NCBI GenBank assembly: GCA_023910605.1
Contig: JAAVVV010000001.1
Location: 1,168,698-1,232,697 of the forward strand
Source: Bosea sp. (in: a-proteobacteria)
GTDB lineage: Bacteria; Pseudomonadota; Alphaproteobacteria; Rhizobiales; Beijerinckiaceae
Direction: 5' to 3'
Length of the DNA stretch: 64,000 nucleotides
Position 1 is the first letter of the stretch. Each line of letters opens with the position of its first letter. Shown here piece after piece: positions 36,372-45,086 of this stretch. Both the position numbers and the translations under genes were made by a program. The notes under the pieces were generated by a model. It had not been told where the DNA came from. It searched no databases and was given only the letters and a program-made list of their open reading frames with translations.

Positions 36372-37160
36372 ATGCCCGCCCGTCACTGGGGTGATCTCAC
36401 CACCCGCGATTTCCACGGCCTCGACCCCGAAGCCACCATCGCGGTCCTGCCCATCGCGGCGATCGAGCAGCATGGCCCGCATCTGCCCGTCTCGACGGAT
36501 ACCGAGATCGCGCTCGGCATGGTGGCCGAGGCCATGCGCCAGTGCCCGGCCGAACTCGATGCGCTGTTCCTGCCCGTGCAGAGCGTGGGCAAGTCCAACG
36601 AACATATCCGCTCGCCCGGCACCCTGACCCTCACCGCCGAGACAGCGCTGAAGGCCTGGACCGAGATCGGCGAGGCGGTGCATCGCGCTGGCTTGAGGAA
36701 GCTCGTCTTCGTCAACTCCCATGGCGGCAATGTCGCGCTCATGGATGTGGTCTGCCGTGAGCTTCGCGTGCGCTTCGACATGCTGGCGGTGTCGTCGTCC
36801 TGGTCGCGGCTGGGCAAGCCGCCGGGGCTCTACACCGACAAGGAGATGACGGTCGGCATCCATGGCGGCGACATGGAGACCTCGCTGATGCTGCATTTCC
36901 GGCCCGAGTTGGTGAAGATGGACAAGGCCATCAACTTCGAGCCCAACTCTGTCGAGATCGCCCGGAGCTTCGAGATCCTGAGGCCGACCGGCGTCACCGC
37001 CTTCGCCTGGATCGCGCAGGACATCCATGCGGACGGCGCCGCCGGCGACGCCTCCATCGCCACCGCCGGGAAGGGCAGGCTCACGGCCGGGCATCAGGCC
37101 GGGCTGTTCGTCAGGCTGCTTCAGGATGTCCGTGCCTTCTCGCTCGCACGCCTGGCGTGA
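36372..37160 (+). CDS. Creatininase family amidohydrolase
   Basis: A 262-residue creatininase-fold enzyme. Conserved metal ligands are visible in LPIAAIEQHGPHLPVSTDTEIA (Glu, His, Asp) and in FVNSHGGNVALMD and GIHGGDMETSLML. The family includes creatininase, formamide hydrolases of riboflavin and pyrroloquinoline pathways, and mycofactocin peptidases, so the substrate is open. ATG at 36372 sits 11 bases from GGAG; an in-frame ATG at 36363 is too close. It could process what the neighbouring importer brings in. Confidence 0.87.
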   Translation: MPARHWGDLTTRDFHGLDPEATIAVLPIAAIEQHGPHLPVSTDTEIALGMVAEAMRQCPAELDALFLPVQSVGKSNEHIRSPGTLTLTAETALKAWTEIGEAVHRAGLRKLVFVNSHGGNVALMDVVCRELRVRFDMLAVSSSWSRLGKPPGLYTDKEMTVGIHGGDMETSLMLHFRPELVKMDKAINFEPNSVEIARSFEILRPTGVTAFAWIAQDIHADGAAGDASIATAGKGRLTAGHQAGLFVRLLQDVRAFSLARLA

Positions 37161-37303
37161 TGTGCCATGAATGTTCCGGTTTCAGGGCTGCCCTTGCTGC
37201 GCGCGATGATTAACTGATCGCGATCAAGCCGGTCGCACCACGGTTGAGCAAAGTAGCTATGCTGATAGAACGGGCGTGGGGACGCCGAAAGGTAACGGAT
37301 ATC

Positions 37304-38713
37304 ATGACGATTACACCCCTCATCATGTGCGGCGGCTCCGGTTCGCGCCTGTGGCCGCTCAGCCGTGAATCCTTCCCCAAGCAGTTCGCGCCGCTGATCG
37401 GCAACCGTTCGACCTTTCAGGAAACCGTGCTGCGTGTGGCCGACCCCGGGCTCTTCGGCCGGCCGCTGATCGTCACCAACAAGCGCCTGCGCTTCATGGT
37501 GGAGCGCCAGCTCGCCGAAATCGGTTGCAAGGCCGACCTGCTCCTCGAGCCCATGGCCCGCGATTCGGGCCCCGCCATCGCGGCCGGCGCCGCGATGATC
37601 GCGCGCGAGCGGCCCGACGACCTCGTTCTGGTCCTGGCCGCTGACCATTTGGTGCGCGATGTGCCGCGGTTCCGCGCCACGGTGGCTGCCGGCGCGGAGG
37701 CGGCGCGGCAGGGCCATATCGTCACCTTCGGCATAGAGCCCACCATGCCGGCGACCGGCTATGGCTACATCGAGCCGGGCGAGGCGATTGGCGGCAGCGA
37801 GACATGCCGCGTCAGGCGCTTCGTCGAGAAGCCCGACGCCGCCACGGCCCAGCGCTATCTGGCGGAGGGCTATCTTTGGAATTCAGGCAATTTCCTGTTC
37901 CAGGCCTCCACGCTGCTGGCGGAGTATGAGCGCTTCTCGCCGGAAAGCCTGATCGCGGTGCACGAGGCGCTCAAGCGCGCCGAGACGGATCTTGGCGCGC
38001 TCGTTCTTGACGCCGAGGCCTTCGAGAAGACCCACAAGAAGTCGATCGACTATCAGGTGATGGAGAAGACCACCAGGGCTGCGGTCATCCCCGGCTCCTT
38101 CGGCTGGTCGGATGTCGGCACATGGGATGCGCTGTGGGACATCTCTGACAAGGACGGGGCCGGCAACGTCACGGTAGGCGATGTCGTCACGGTCAGCTCG
38201 CACAACGTCTACGCCTCCACCGATGGCCCGCTGGTCGGGGTGGTCGGCATGAGCGATGCGGTTGTCGTCGCCACCCGCGATGCCGTGCTGGTCTGCGACA
38301 AGAGCCGGTCCGGCGAGGTCAAGACGCTGGTCGATCAGTTGCGCAAGCAGGGCGCCAGCCAGGCCACCGACCATTCCCGCATGTACCGGCCCTGGGGCTG
38401 GTACCAGACCCTGGAATTGCAGGACCGCTTCCAGGTCAAGCGCATCGTGGTCTATCCTGGCGGCCGGCTCTCGCTGCAGAAGCATTTCCACAGGGCCGAG
38501 CATTGGGTCGTCGTGCGCGGCGCGGCGCAGGTCACGGTTGGCGACAGGGTCGAGCTGCTCAACGAGAACCGCTCGATCTACATTCCACTGGGCGAAGTCC
38601 ACCGCCTAGAGAACCCCGGCAAGATCGACACCGAGATCATCGAGGTGCAGACCGGCAGCTATCTGGGCGAGGATGACATCATCCGCCTCGAGGATGTCTA
38701 CAACCGCAGCTGA
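37304..38713 (+). CDS. manC: Mannose-1-phosphate guanylyltransferase / mannose-6-phosphate isomerase
   Basis: A 469-residue bifunctional enzyme of GDP-mannose synthesis. The pyrophosphorylase motif is GGSGSRLWPLSRESFPKQ at residues 10-27. KPDAATAQRYLAEGYLWNSG and GSFGWSDVGTWDALW follow. The C-terminal type II phosphomannose isomerase (cupin) motif is GGRLSLQKHFHRAEHWVVV. ATG at 37304 fits the family start. It opens the sugar-nucleotide cluster. Confidence 0.95.
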   Translation: MTITPLIMCGGSGSRLWPLSRESFPKQFAPLIGNRSTFQETVLRVADPGLFGRPLIVTNKRLRFMVERQLAEIGCKADLLLEPMARDSGPAIAAGAAMIARERPDDLVLVLAADHLVRDVPRFRATVAAGAEAARQGHIVTFGIEPTMPATGYGYIEPGEAIGGSETCRVRRFVEKPDAATAQRYLAEGYLWNSGNFLFQASTLLAEYERFSPESLIAVHEALKRAETDLGALVLDAEAFEKTHKKSIDYQVMEKTTRAAVIPGSFGWSDVGTWDALWDISDKDGAGNVTVGDVVTVSSHNVYASTDGPLVGVVGMSDAVVVATRDAVLVCDKSRSGEVKTLVDQLRKQGASQATDHSRMYRPWGWYQTLELQDRFQVKRIVVYPGGRLSLQKHFHRAEHWVVVRGAAQVTVGDRVELLNENRSIYIPLGEVHRLENPGKIDTEIIEVQTGSYLGEDDIIRLEDVYNRS

Positions 38714-38814
38714 CCGCCGTTCCCGGCCGGGGCTCGCCATTGAATCAGTTTGGGATTGGACTTGGGAACTGCCCCCGCTTATGATGAGAGCGCCCCGTTT
38801 CACGGTCGAAGCCG

Positions 38815-39447
38815 ATGCCAGACGCCGCCCCGTCCTCACCTCCCGCCGCTGATGTTGCCCTGATCGACGCCATGCGCCGCGTGGTCGACGAGGAGGCGGA
38901 GGCGCTGCGCGTGATGGCGCGCGGCATCGATGCCGGCTGGCTTGCCGCGCTGCGCGTGCTCGATGCGGTGCGCCGGGCGGGCGGTCGCATCATTGTCTCG
39001 GGCGTCGGCAAGAGCGGCCATGTCGGACGCAAGATCGCCGCCACGCTCGCCTCCACCGGCGCGCCCGCCTTCTTCGTTCATGGCGCCGAGGCCAGCCATG
39101 GCGATCTGGGCATGGTTCTGGAGGGCGATGCGGTGCTGCTGCTCTCCGCCTCGGGCGGCACGCGCGAATTGCTCGACATCGCCCATGATGCCCGCCGCCG
39201 GGCCTTGCCGCTGCTGATCATCACGCGCAAGGCCGAGGGCGAGCTGGCGCGGCTGGCGGACCATGTCCTGCTCCTGCCGGACGTGCCCGAGGCCTGCCTC
39301 AACGGACAGGCGCCGACCACCTCCTCCACCGCGACGCTCGCGGCCGGCGATGCGCTGGCCGTGGCGCTGATGCGGCTGGCAGGCTTCACGGCGGAGGATT
39401 TCCGCCGCCGGCATCCAGGCGGCCAGCTTGGCCTCGCGCGGTCCTGA
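38815..39447 (+). CDS. SIS-domain sugar-phosphate isomerase (KdsD/GutQ-like, no CBS)
   Basis: A 210-residue protein with the SIS domain of arabinose-5-phosphate isomerases: VSGVGKSGHVGRKIAATLAS, HGAEASHGDLGMV, LLSASGGTRELLDI and the C-terminal HPGGQLG. Canonical KdsD/KpsF proteins have about 320 residues with two CBS domains after this point; here the protein stops right after HPGGQLGLARS. The reaction would be ribulose 5-phosphate to arabinose 5-phosphate or a related sugar phosphate. The next gene starts within or just after its last codons. Confidence 0.85.
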   Translation: MPDAAPSSPPAADVALIDAMRRVVDEEAEALRVMARGIDAGWLAALRVLDAVRRAGGRIIVSGVGKSGHVGRKIAATLASTGAPAFFVHGAEASHGDLGMVLEGDAVLLLSASGGTRELLDIAHDARRRALPLLIITRKAEGELARLADHVLLLPDVPEACLNGQAPTTSSTATLAAGDALAVALMRLAGFTAEDFRRRHPGGQLGLARS

Positions 39448-41593
39448 GCGGCTCTTGGGTGGGGCGCTCACGCTGCTGCGGCCGGAACTCGCCGACCCTC
39501 CGGCGCGGGACCTGCCTCGCATCGTGGACGTGTTTGGCGCCGGCCGCGCCGTTCGGGCGCTGCTGACGGTAGCGGCGCTGCATGGCACGACGCTGCGCTT
39601 CCGGATCTGGTGCCGCCATCATTCCCGCGCCGAGCTGCTGCGCATCCATCTCGCCGACCTGCCGCCGCTGGCGGTGGAGATCGTGGCGTCCGATGCGCCG
39701 CCCGGGGGTGGCGCCGGGCCGCTGGTGCTGGCGCTGGGCCTGCGCACCTCGCGCCGCTCGCGCCAGCGCAGCAAGGATGCGCTCTTCACCGAGAACATGG
39801 CGATCATCGAAGGGCTGATGCCCGCGCTGGCGGGGCGCACGGTCATCGTCGTCACCAACCCCTCGACCCAGCTCACCGCCAGGCTCTGCGAGCAGGGCGT
39901 GCGCGCGCTCGGCGTGGGCGTGATGAACGACCAGCTCCGTTTCGAACGAGACGCAGGCGAAGGCTGGCGGCTTGTCGGCGCACATAATCCCTTCGAACTG
40001 GGCTTCGGCCTGCTCGGCTCCGAACGCGGCGGCGATGAGCTGTCCTTCACACGCGCCGCCTATCGCGATCTCGCGAACCGCCAGGATCGGCTGCGCCCCC
40101 TGCTCGATCCTGACGGGCTGGTGCAGAAGCTGTCGCCCGGCCTGCACGAGCGCGCCTGGCGCGATCTCGGCGCCCTGCATGATGGGCTCGACCTTGGCCG
40201 GCGCTGGTATGCGCGCCAGCGGCTCGCCTCGCGCTATCTCGAGAACGGGGTCGCCTGTGGCCGCGCCATCCTTGGCCTGGTCGATCTGCTGACCGGAGAG
40301 CCCGTGGCAAGGCCCGACATCACCGTCGAGGCGCCGTTGCGGTTCTGCCCGGGCGATGGCGCCCCGCAACGGCGCGCCGTGGTGATGGGCTGGCCGTGGG
40401 ACGCCGTGACAGGCGAGCCACGCGCCCTTGGCTTCGGCGCAGGCGCGCTGCCGGTGATCCGGGAACTGGCCTCGCGCTACGGGCTTGATCCGGTCGGCGC
40501 GCCCCCGGGCGAGACCCTTGTGCTGGGTGCGGACGGGGCGCCGTCCATCCGCTGCCGAGGGGCGGGCCTTGGCGATCTCGTCGCCGACATCGTGCCGCTT
40601 GCCAGCCGCCTCGTCCTGCCATCCGCGCCCGAAGCCGAGATCGACATCCGCCTCGTGGATGACGCGGCCTGTCTCGCGGGCCGCCTCGCCGGAGCCGACG
40701 CGCCGCTGCAGCAGGTGGCGCAGCACCGTGGCAAGAACGTCTTCGAGCACCGGGACCTCACCATCCAGCCCCTGCCGGGCGGGCGTCGCATGGTTGCCTT
40801 CAGTGCCAGCGGCGCGCGCGCCATGGTCGATGATGTGGCCCGCCAGATCGTGCTGGCGGCGCCGCCGGGCCCTGGCCGCCGCGATGAGTTCCGCAAGCTC
40901 GTGCGGGACCAGATCCTCACCCCGGCCTATGCCGCGGCCGGCGCCTGGGTGCTGCATGCCGGCCTTGTCCGCCATGGCGGGGCGGGGCTGCTGCTTCTCG
41001 GCGACTCAGGCGCCGGCAAGACCACCGGCGCGCTGCATCTCCTCGCCGGGGCCGAGCGAGGCGCAGCTTGCGCCTATGGCGCTTCCGAGCGGGTGCTCGT
41101 GCTTGTCCGCGAGGGGCGGCTGATGGCGCTGGGCGTGCCCGAATCGCTCACCGTGTTTCGTGGCTCGCTGCGCGCGCTGCCCGCCTTCTGCGATCTGGTG
41201 GAGGGCCAGGACCCGGCCGGCGACTGGAGCCGCGCCCACAAGCTCAGGATTTCGCGCGATGCCGTGGTCCAGCGGCTGGGCACCTGCCAGATCGCCGGGC
41301 CGATTGCCGTGACGCATGTGGCGCTGCTGCGCTATCGGCCGGGCCTTGCCCGCGCGCTGATCGCGCCCGCCCCGTCCGCTGCCTTCCGGCGCGAGGCGCT
41401 CGGCGCCAATGACCTCACCACCCAGGATGATGTGCGCGCCGCCTGGCTGGGCTGGTTCGCGCCGTGCCGTGACAGTGCGGTGCCGGAGCGTCTGAGCGAC
41501 CCCGCCTTGCCGTTTTCGGTGATCGACTGGTCTTCCCCGCCGGACCTCGCCGCGATGCTGGCGGCCTGCGCTGCGGGCGGAGGCACGGCATGA
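39428..41593 (+). CDS. Fusion: LDH/MDH-like Rossmann domain + HPr-kinase-like P-loop domain
   Basis: A 721-residue protein. Residues 30-195 resemble lactate/malate dehydrogenases: nucleotide loop VDVFGAGRAVRALL (third Gly replaced), the segment RTSRRSRQRSKDALFTENMAII, the strand VIVVTNPSTQLT, and a His in GAHNPFELGFG. Residues 500-620 resemble HPr kinase: WVLHAGLVRHGGAGLLLLGD then SGAGKTTGALHLL, with Walker A at about 525-533. The usual HPrK Asp pair is not evident (YGASERVLV). The middle is unassigned. The start is TTG at 39428, overlapping the isomerase gene, or TTG at 39455. Its end overlaps gtrA (ATGA). It may be a sugar or sugar-phosphate dehydrogenase/kinase; the function is inferred only. 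Confidence 0.7.
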   Translation: MASRGPERLLGGALTLLRPELADPPARDLPRIVDVFGAGRAVRALLTVAALHGTTLRFRIWCRHHSRAELLRIHLADLPPLAVEIVASDAPPGGGAGPLVLALGLRTSRRSRQRSKDALFTENMAIIEGLMPALAGRTVIVVTNPSTQLTARLCEQGVRALGVGVMNDQLRFERDAGEGWRLVGAHNPFELGFGLLGSERGGDELSFTRAAYRDLANRQDRLRPLLDPDGLVQKLSPGLHERAWRDLGALHDGLDLGRRWYARQRLASRYLENGVACGRAILGLVDLLTGEPVARPDITVEAPLRFCPGDGAPQRRAVVMGWPWDAVTGEPRALGFGAGALPVIRELASRYGLDPVGAPPGETLVLGADGAPSIRCRGAGLGDLVADIVPLASRLVLPSAPEAEIDIRLVDDAACLAGRLAGADAPLQQVAQHRGKNVFEHRDLTIQPLPGGRRMVAFSASGARAMVDDVARQIVLAAPPGPGRRDEFRKLVRDQILTPAYAAAGAWVLHAGLVRHGGAGLLLLGDSGAGKTTGALHLLAGAERGAACAYGASERVLVLVREGRLMALGVPESLTVFRGSLRALPAFCDLVEGQDPAGDWSRAHKLRISRDAVVQRLGTCQIAGPIAVTHVALLRYRPGLARALIAPAPSAAFRREALGANDLTTQDDVRAAWLGWFAPCRDSAVPERLSDPALPFSVIDWSSPPDLAAMLAACAAGGGTA

Positions 41594-41982
41594 TCCGGCT
41601 TGGCCAGCTCGCCTCCTATGTCTGGATAGGCGCAGCCACGTCCGTGGTGCATTACAGCGTGCTGGTCGCGCTGGTGGAGTTGTGCGGCGTCGCTGCTGTG
41701 CCGGCCACGCTGGCCGGCTTCGTTGCGGGCGCCGGCGTGTCCTATGCGCTCAACCGGCGCTTCACCTTCACGACCGAGCGCTCCCACGGCGCGGCGGGAT
41801 GGCGCTTCATCGTCATCGCGGCAGGCGGCTTCGTCGCTACCTGGGCGCTCATGACCCTGTTCGTGGATCGGCTGGGCCTGCCCTACCTGCCGATGCAGCT
41901 GGTGACCACCGGGCTGGTGATGGGGCTGAGCTTCACGGGGCACAAGTTCTGGAGCTTCGCGGACCGCAAGCCGGAGAACTGA
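41590..41982 (+). CDS. GtrA family membrane protein
   Basis: A 130-residue protein with four hydrophobic segments and the GtrA signatures FVAGAGVSYALNRRFTF and SFTGHKFWSF. GtrA-like proteins are thought to flip or carry undecaprenyl-linked sugars. ATG at 41590 overlaps the stop of the LDH/HPrK-like fusion gene (ATGA), so the two are co-translated. It ends the manC-isomerase-fusion-gtrA unit. Confidence 0.9.
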   Translation: MIRLGQLASYVWIGAATSVVHYSVLVALVELCGVAAVPATLAGFVAGAGVSYALNRRFTFTTERSHGAAGWRFIVIAAGGFVATWALMTLFVDRLGLPYLPMQLVTTGLVMGLSFTGHKFWSFADRKPEN

Positions 41983-42019
41983 CGCCGGAAAAGAGAGGGA
42001 GCGGAGCGCTGAGGCTGCT

Positions 42020-42718
42020 TCAGTCGCGCCGCTGCGCCACGAAGCAGAGCCGCGCTGGGTTATGGCCGAGATTGGGAAGCTGGCGCACGGCCACGAAGTC
42101 CGCCTCGTGCAGCACCCTGCCCATGTCGGATGCGCTGTAGGTGGTCAACCCGAGCTTGCTGCGCAGCTGGCGGTAATCGGAGAAGGCCGTACGCACGAGC
42201 CCGGCTACGGCGGCTGCAAGAAAGCCGCCGCTGAAGGCGAAGGAGAGCAGCGCGCGCGCATCCGTGACGGGGCCGAGATCGGGCGGAATGATGTCGGCGA
42301 GGATCACGATGCCGCCATCCTTCAGCTTGGCGCGCCACACGGCCATGGTCGCCCGCAGCTCGTCCCGCGTCAGATACTGGGCCAGCGAATTGGCCACCAC
42401 CAGATCAAGGCTGGCATCGGGGATGGCGATATCCAGCGTTTCGGGTGGGATCACGTGGATCTTCGGCTCGTTGACGAACCGCGTCGCCAGCCTCGCCCGG
42501 GTTGTGGGGGAGGCATCGCACAGGTAGAGCCGGCTCGATGCGCGCGCGACCAGATCGGCGCTCAGCGCCTCGCCGCAGCCATGATCGAGCACATGCGCCT
42601 CAGCCGACGGGACGAACGCAGCGATGTCGCGCGCAATCAGCCGATAATGCAGCAGCTTGTGCCTTTGCGAAACATAGATCGGGTTGTCTGAATCCCAGTA
42701 TTCGCGCCAGCTCGTCAC
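42020..42718 (-). CDS. Class I SAM-dependent methyltransferase
   Basis: A 232-residue methyltransferase. The SAM-binding motif is HVLDHGCGEALSADLVARAS, with YLCDASPTTRARL, LDLVVANSLAQYL and KDGGIVILADIIPPD as the next motifs. GTG at 42718 overlaps the carA stop (GTGA). Its acceptor substrate is unknown. It is convergent with gtrA and so not obviously part of the sugar cluster. Confidence 0.85.
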   Translation of the reverse strand: MTSWREYWDSDNPIYVSQRHKLLHYRLIARDIAAFVPSAEAHVLDHGCGEALSADLVARASSRLYLCDASPTTRARLATRFVNEPKIHVIPPETLDIAIPDASLDLVVANSLAQYLTRDELRATMAVWRAKLKDGGIVILADIIPPDLGPVTDARALLSFAFSGGFLAAAVAGLVRTAFSDYRQLRSKLGLTTYSASDMGRVLHEADFVAVRQLPNLGHNPARLCFVAQRRD

Positions 42719-43923
42719 GCTATTTTCTTCACCTTGTGCTCGTCCATCATCTTCACGAAACGGTCGAAAAGATAGTGGCTGTCTTGCGGGCCGGGCGAGG
42801 CTTCGGGGTGGTGCTGCACGGAGAAGGCAGGCCTGTCCGTCAGTGCGATCCCGCAATTGGAGCCGTCGAACAGGGAGACATGGGTCTCCCGCGCATTGGC
42901 GGGCAGGGTCGCCGGATCGACCGCGAAGCCATGGTTCATCGAAACGATCTCGACCTTGGCGGTGGCGTGCTCCTTGACCGGATGGTTCGCGCCGTGATGG
43001 CCCTGCTTCATCTTCAAGGTGCGGGCGCCGATGGCGAGCCCGAGCATCTGGTGGCCCAGGCAGATGCCGAAGGTCGGCGTGCCGGCTTCCAGCACGCCCC
43101 TGATGGTGGGAACGGCATAGACGCCGGTCGCGGCCGGGTCGCCCGGTCCGTTGGACAGGAAGACGCCATCGGGATTGAGCGCCATGATCTCCTCGGTGGT
43201 CGAGGTGGGCGGCATCACGATGACCTCGCAGCCTGCGCGCACCAGCAATCTGAGGATGTTGCGCTTCACGCCATAGTCGATCGCCACGACGCGGTGACGC
43301 GCCGGAGCGACGGGCGCATGGCCATCCGGCCAGCTCCACGGGCCTTCGCTCCAGCCATAGCGCTGCTGGCCGGTGACCTTCGGCACCAGGTCGAGCCCGT
43401 CCATGGAGGGCAGGGCGGCCGCCTGCGCCTTGAGCGCCGGAATGTCAAAGACGCCATCTGGAGAATGGGCGATGACCGCATTCGGCATGCCCTTGTCGCG
43501 GATCAGCGCGGTCAGCGCGCGGGTGTCCACGCCGCTGATGCCGACAATGCCCTTCGCCTTGAGCCAGGCATCGAAATGGCGCGTCTGCCGCCAGTTCGAC
43601 GGTTCGGTGATGGCGGCATGCAGCACGATCCCGCAGGCGCCGGTCTGCGCGGCGGCGTTCACCGTCTCGGTGTCGTCCTCATTCGTGCCGACATTGCCGA
43701 CATGGGGGAAGGTGAAGGTGAGGATCTGCCCGTTATAGGATGGATCTGTCAGGATTTCCTGATAGCCGGTCATCGCGGTGTTGAAGCAGACCTCGCCCTG
43801 GGCGGCGCTGATCGCGCCGACGCCGAAGCCTTCGAGAACGGTTCCGTCGGCCAGCACCAGGAGGGCGGTCGCGCGCGGCTCGCTCCAGCCGCCGGCAGCG
43901 GGGTTTTCTTGTGCGCTTGTCAT
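42715..43923 (-). CDS. carA: Carbamoyl-phosphate synthase small subunit
   Basis: A 402-residue glutamine amidotransferase subunit that makes ammonia from glutamine for carbamoyl phosphate (arginine and pyrimidine synthesis). Catalytic Cys is in FGICLGHQMLGLA, and the His-Glu pair in FSVQHHPEASPGP. The N-terminal small-subunit domain is intact (NTAMTGYQEILTDPSYNGQ). ATG at 43923 starts MTSAQENP. It is divergent from yqeY with a 139-base gap. Confidence 0.96.
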   Translation of the reverse strand: MTSAQENPAAGGWSEPRATALLVLADGTVLEGFGVGAISAAQGEVCFNTAMTGYQEILTDPSYNGQILTFTFPHVGNVGTNEDDTETVNAAAQTGACGIVLHAAITEPSNWRQTRHFDAWLKAKGIVGISGVDTRALTALIRDKGMPNAVIAHSPDGVFDIPALKAQAAALPSMDGLDLVPKVTGQQRYGWSEGPWSWPDGHAPVAPARHRVVAIDYGVKRNILRLLVRAGCEVIVMPPTSTTEEIMALNPDGVFLSNGPGDPAATGVYAVPTIRGVLEAGTPTFGICLGHQMLGLAIGARTLKMKQGHHGANHPVKEHATAKVEIVSMNHGFAVDPATLPANARETHVSLFDGSNCGIALTDRPAFSVQHHPEASPGPQDSHYLFDRFVKMMDEHKVKKIA

Positions 43924-44062
43924 GCTATGCCTGTTTCCAGACCGGCCATGCCGGACCACCAATGATCCAAGGCTGATCGCCCTGCAGTCTGGAGCGGGAG
44001 CCTTAAATCGCCAGTGCCCGCCCGTCAACGCAGGCGGCGCGAATCACGAAAGAACGAGAGCC

Positions 44063-44533
44063 ATGTCCCCATCCCTGAGCCTGCGCGAGCGCCTGACCGA
44101 AGAGCTGAAGGCGGCCATGAAGGCCGGCGACAAGGCGAAGGTCAGCGCCGTGCGCCTGATTCAGGCTGCGCTGAAGGACAAGGACATCGAATCGCGCGGG
44201 GCCGGACGAACCCAGGCCAGCGATGATGAAGTGCTCTCCCTCATGCAGAAGATGATCAAGCAGCGCCAGGAATCGGCGGCCATCTACGCCGCCAATGGCC
44301 GCCCGGAACTCGCCGCGACCGAGAACGGCGAGATCGCGATCATTGCCTCCTTCATGCCGAGCCAGCTCTCCGAGGATGAGGTCAAGGCCGCCATCGCCGC
44401 CGTCATCGCCGAGACGGGCGCGGCCTCGATGAAGGACATGGGCAAGGTTGTGGCCGCGCTCAAGGCCCGCCATGCGGGGCAGATGGACTTCACGAAGGCC
44501 AGCGGCCTTGTGAAGTCCGCGCTCGGCGGCTGA
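44063..44533 (+). CDS. GatB/YqeY domain protein
   Basis: A 156-residue YqeY protein: LRERLTEELKAAMKAGDKAK, AVRLIQAALKDKDIESRG, MIKQRQESAAIYAANGRPEL, FMPSQLSEDEV and a GatB-like C-terminus. YqeY resembles the tail of the GatB amidotransferase subunit and is linked to tRNA or translation quality, but its role is unsettled. The start MSPSLSLRERL at 44063 fits the family. In many genomes it lies beside carA and dnaG, as here. Confidence 0.92.
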   Translation: MSPSLSLRERLTEELKAAMKAGDKAKVSAVRLIQAALKDKDIESRGAGRTQASDDEVLSLMQKMIKQRQESAAIYAANGRPELAATENGEIAIIASFMPSQLSEDEVKAAIAAVIAETGAASMKDMGKVVAALKARHAGQMDFTKASGLVKSALGG

Positions 44534-44780
44534 GGCGACGGAAAAGGGCAAGCATCAGGACAGGGCCGCGCCGGGACCTGTTCGCATCAAGGCTCTCTTC
44601 GTCTGGCCCGGCGTGAAGCAGCTGCTCTTTATCGGGTTCCACCAACGCGCGGAGGGGCTCGACCACGGCTTCGATCCCGAATCACGGAGGATTCGCTGGC
44701 AGCCTGCGCCCTGGCCAAGCCCGACGGCCATCACGGGATCAGGGCAAGGGCCCGCCGCGTCGCCGCGTTGTGATGGAGCT
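44534..44780. other. Intergenic region, no clear gene
   Basis: About 247 bases between convergent yqeY and brnA. A frame at 44613-44936 overlaps brnA antisense and has no ribosome site. No repeat or RNA gene is seen. Confidence 0.35.
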
Positions 44781-45086
44781 TCAGGGCTTGCGCGCAGCCT
44801 TCATGTAGCTGCGCAGCACGGCATTGATTCGGCTCTGATAGCCCTTGCCCCCTGCCTTGAAGAAGTCGAGGACGTCAGGGTCGAGGCGGATGGATATGGC
44901 CGATTTGGGCGCAGCGAGAACGACGTCTGCCCTTGACCAGTCAACGTTCTCGAAGCCCTGAAGATCAGGGTCGTCACGGTCCATCTGCTCAAGCTCGGCT
45001 TCGGTCGCGGCATCGACTCTTGCCCTGTCAGTGCGGCCACCCTTCGCCTTGTCCAGGGTGGCTTTCACGATACGCTCGTTCTTCAT
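44781..45086 (-). CDS. brnA: BrnA family antitoxin
   Basis: A 101-residue antitoxin with a C-terminal ribbon-helix-helix-type DNA-binding domain: KSAISIRLDPDVLDFFKAGG and YQSRINAVLRSYMKAAR. The N-terminal part (KATLDKAKGGRTDRARVDAA) is the toxin-binding, acidic/helical region. ATG at 45086 lies inside the end of the brnT frame, as is usual for this operon. BrnA would repress the operon and neutralise the BrnT ribonuclease. The toxin partner appears frameshifted. Confidence 0.9.
   Translation of the reverse strand: MKNERIVKATLDKAKGGRTDRARVDAATEAELEQMDRDDPDLQGFENVDWSRADVVLAAPKSAISIRLDPDVLDFFKAGGKGYQSRINAVLRSYMKAARKP

Noticed and set aside
35970..37094. A 374-codon minus-strand frame across the creatininase gene
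   Set aside because: Only its last part (from 36221 down) has a ribosome site and a plausible protein, reported as a pseudogene. The rest is antisense to the creatininase-family enzyme.
37161..37303. The gap before manC examined for an RNA element or riboswitch
   Set aside because: It contains GATCGCGATCAAG-type palindromic bits, but no stable or recognisable RNA fold could be drawn by eye.
44613..44936. A 107-codon plus-strand frame between yqeY and brnA
   Set aside because: Half of it is antisense to brnA, there is no ribosome site, and no similarity is seen.
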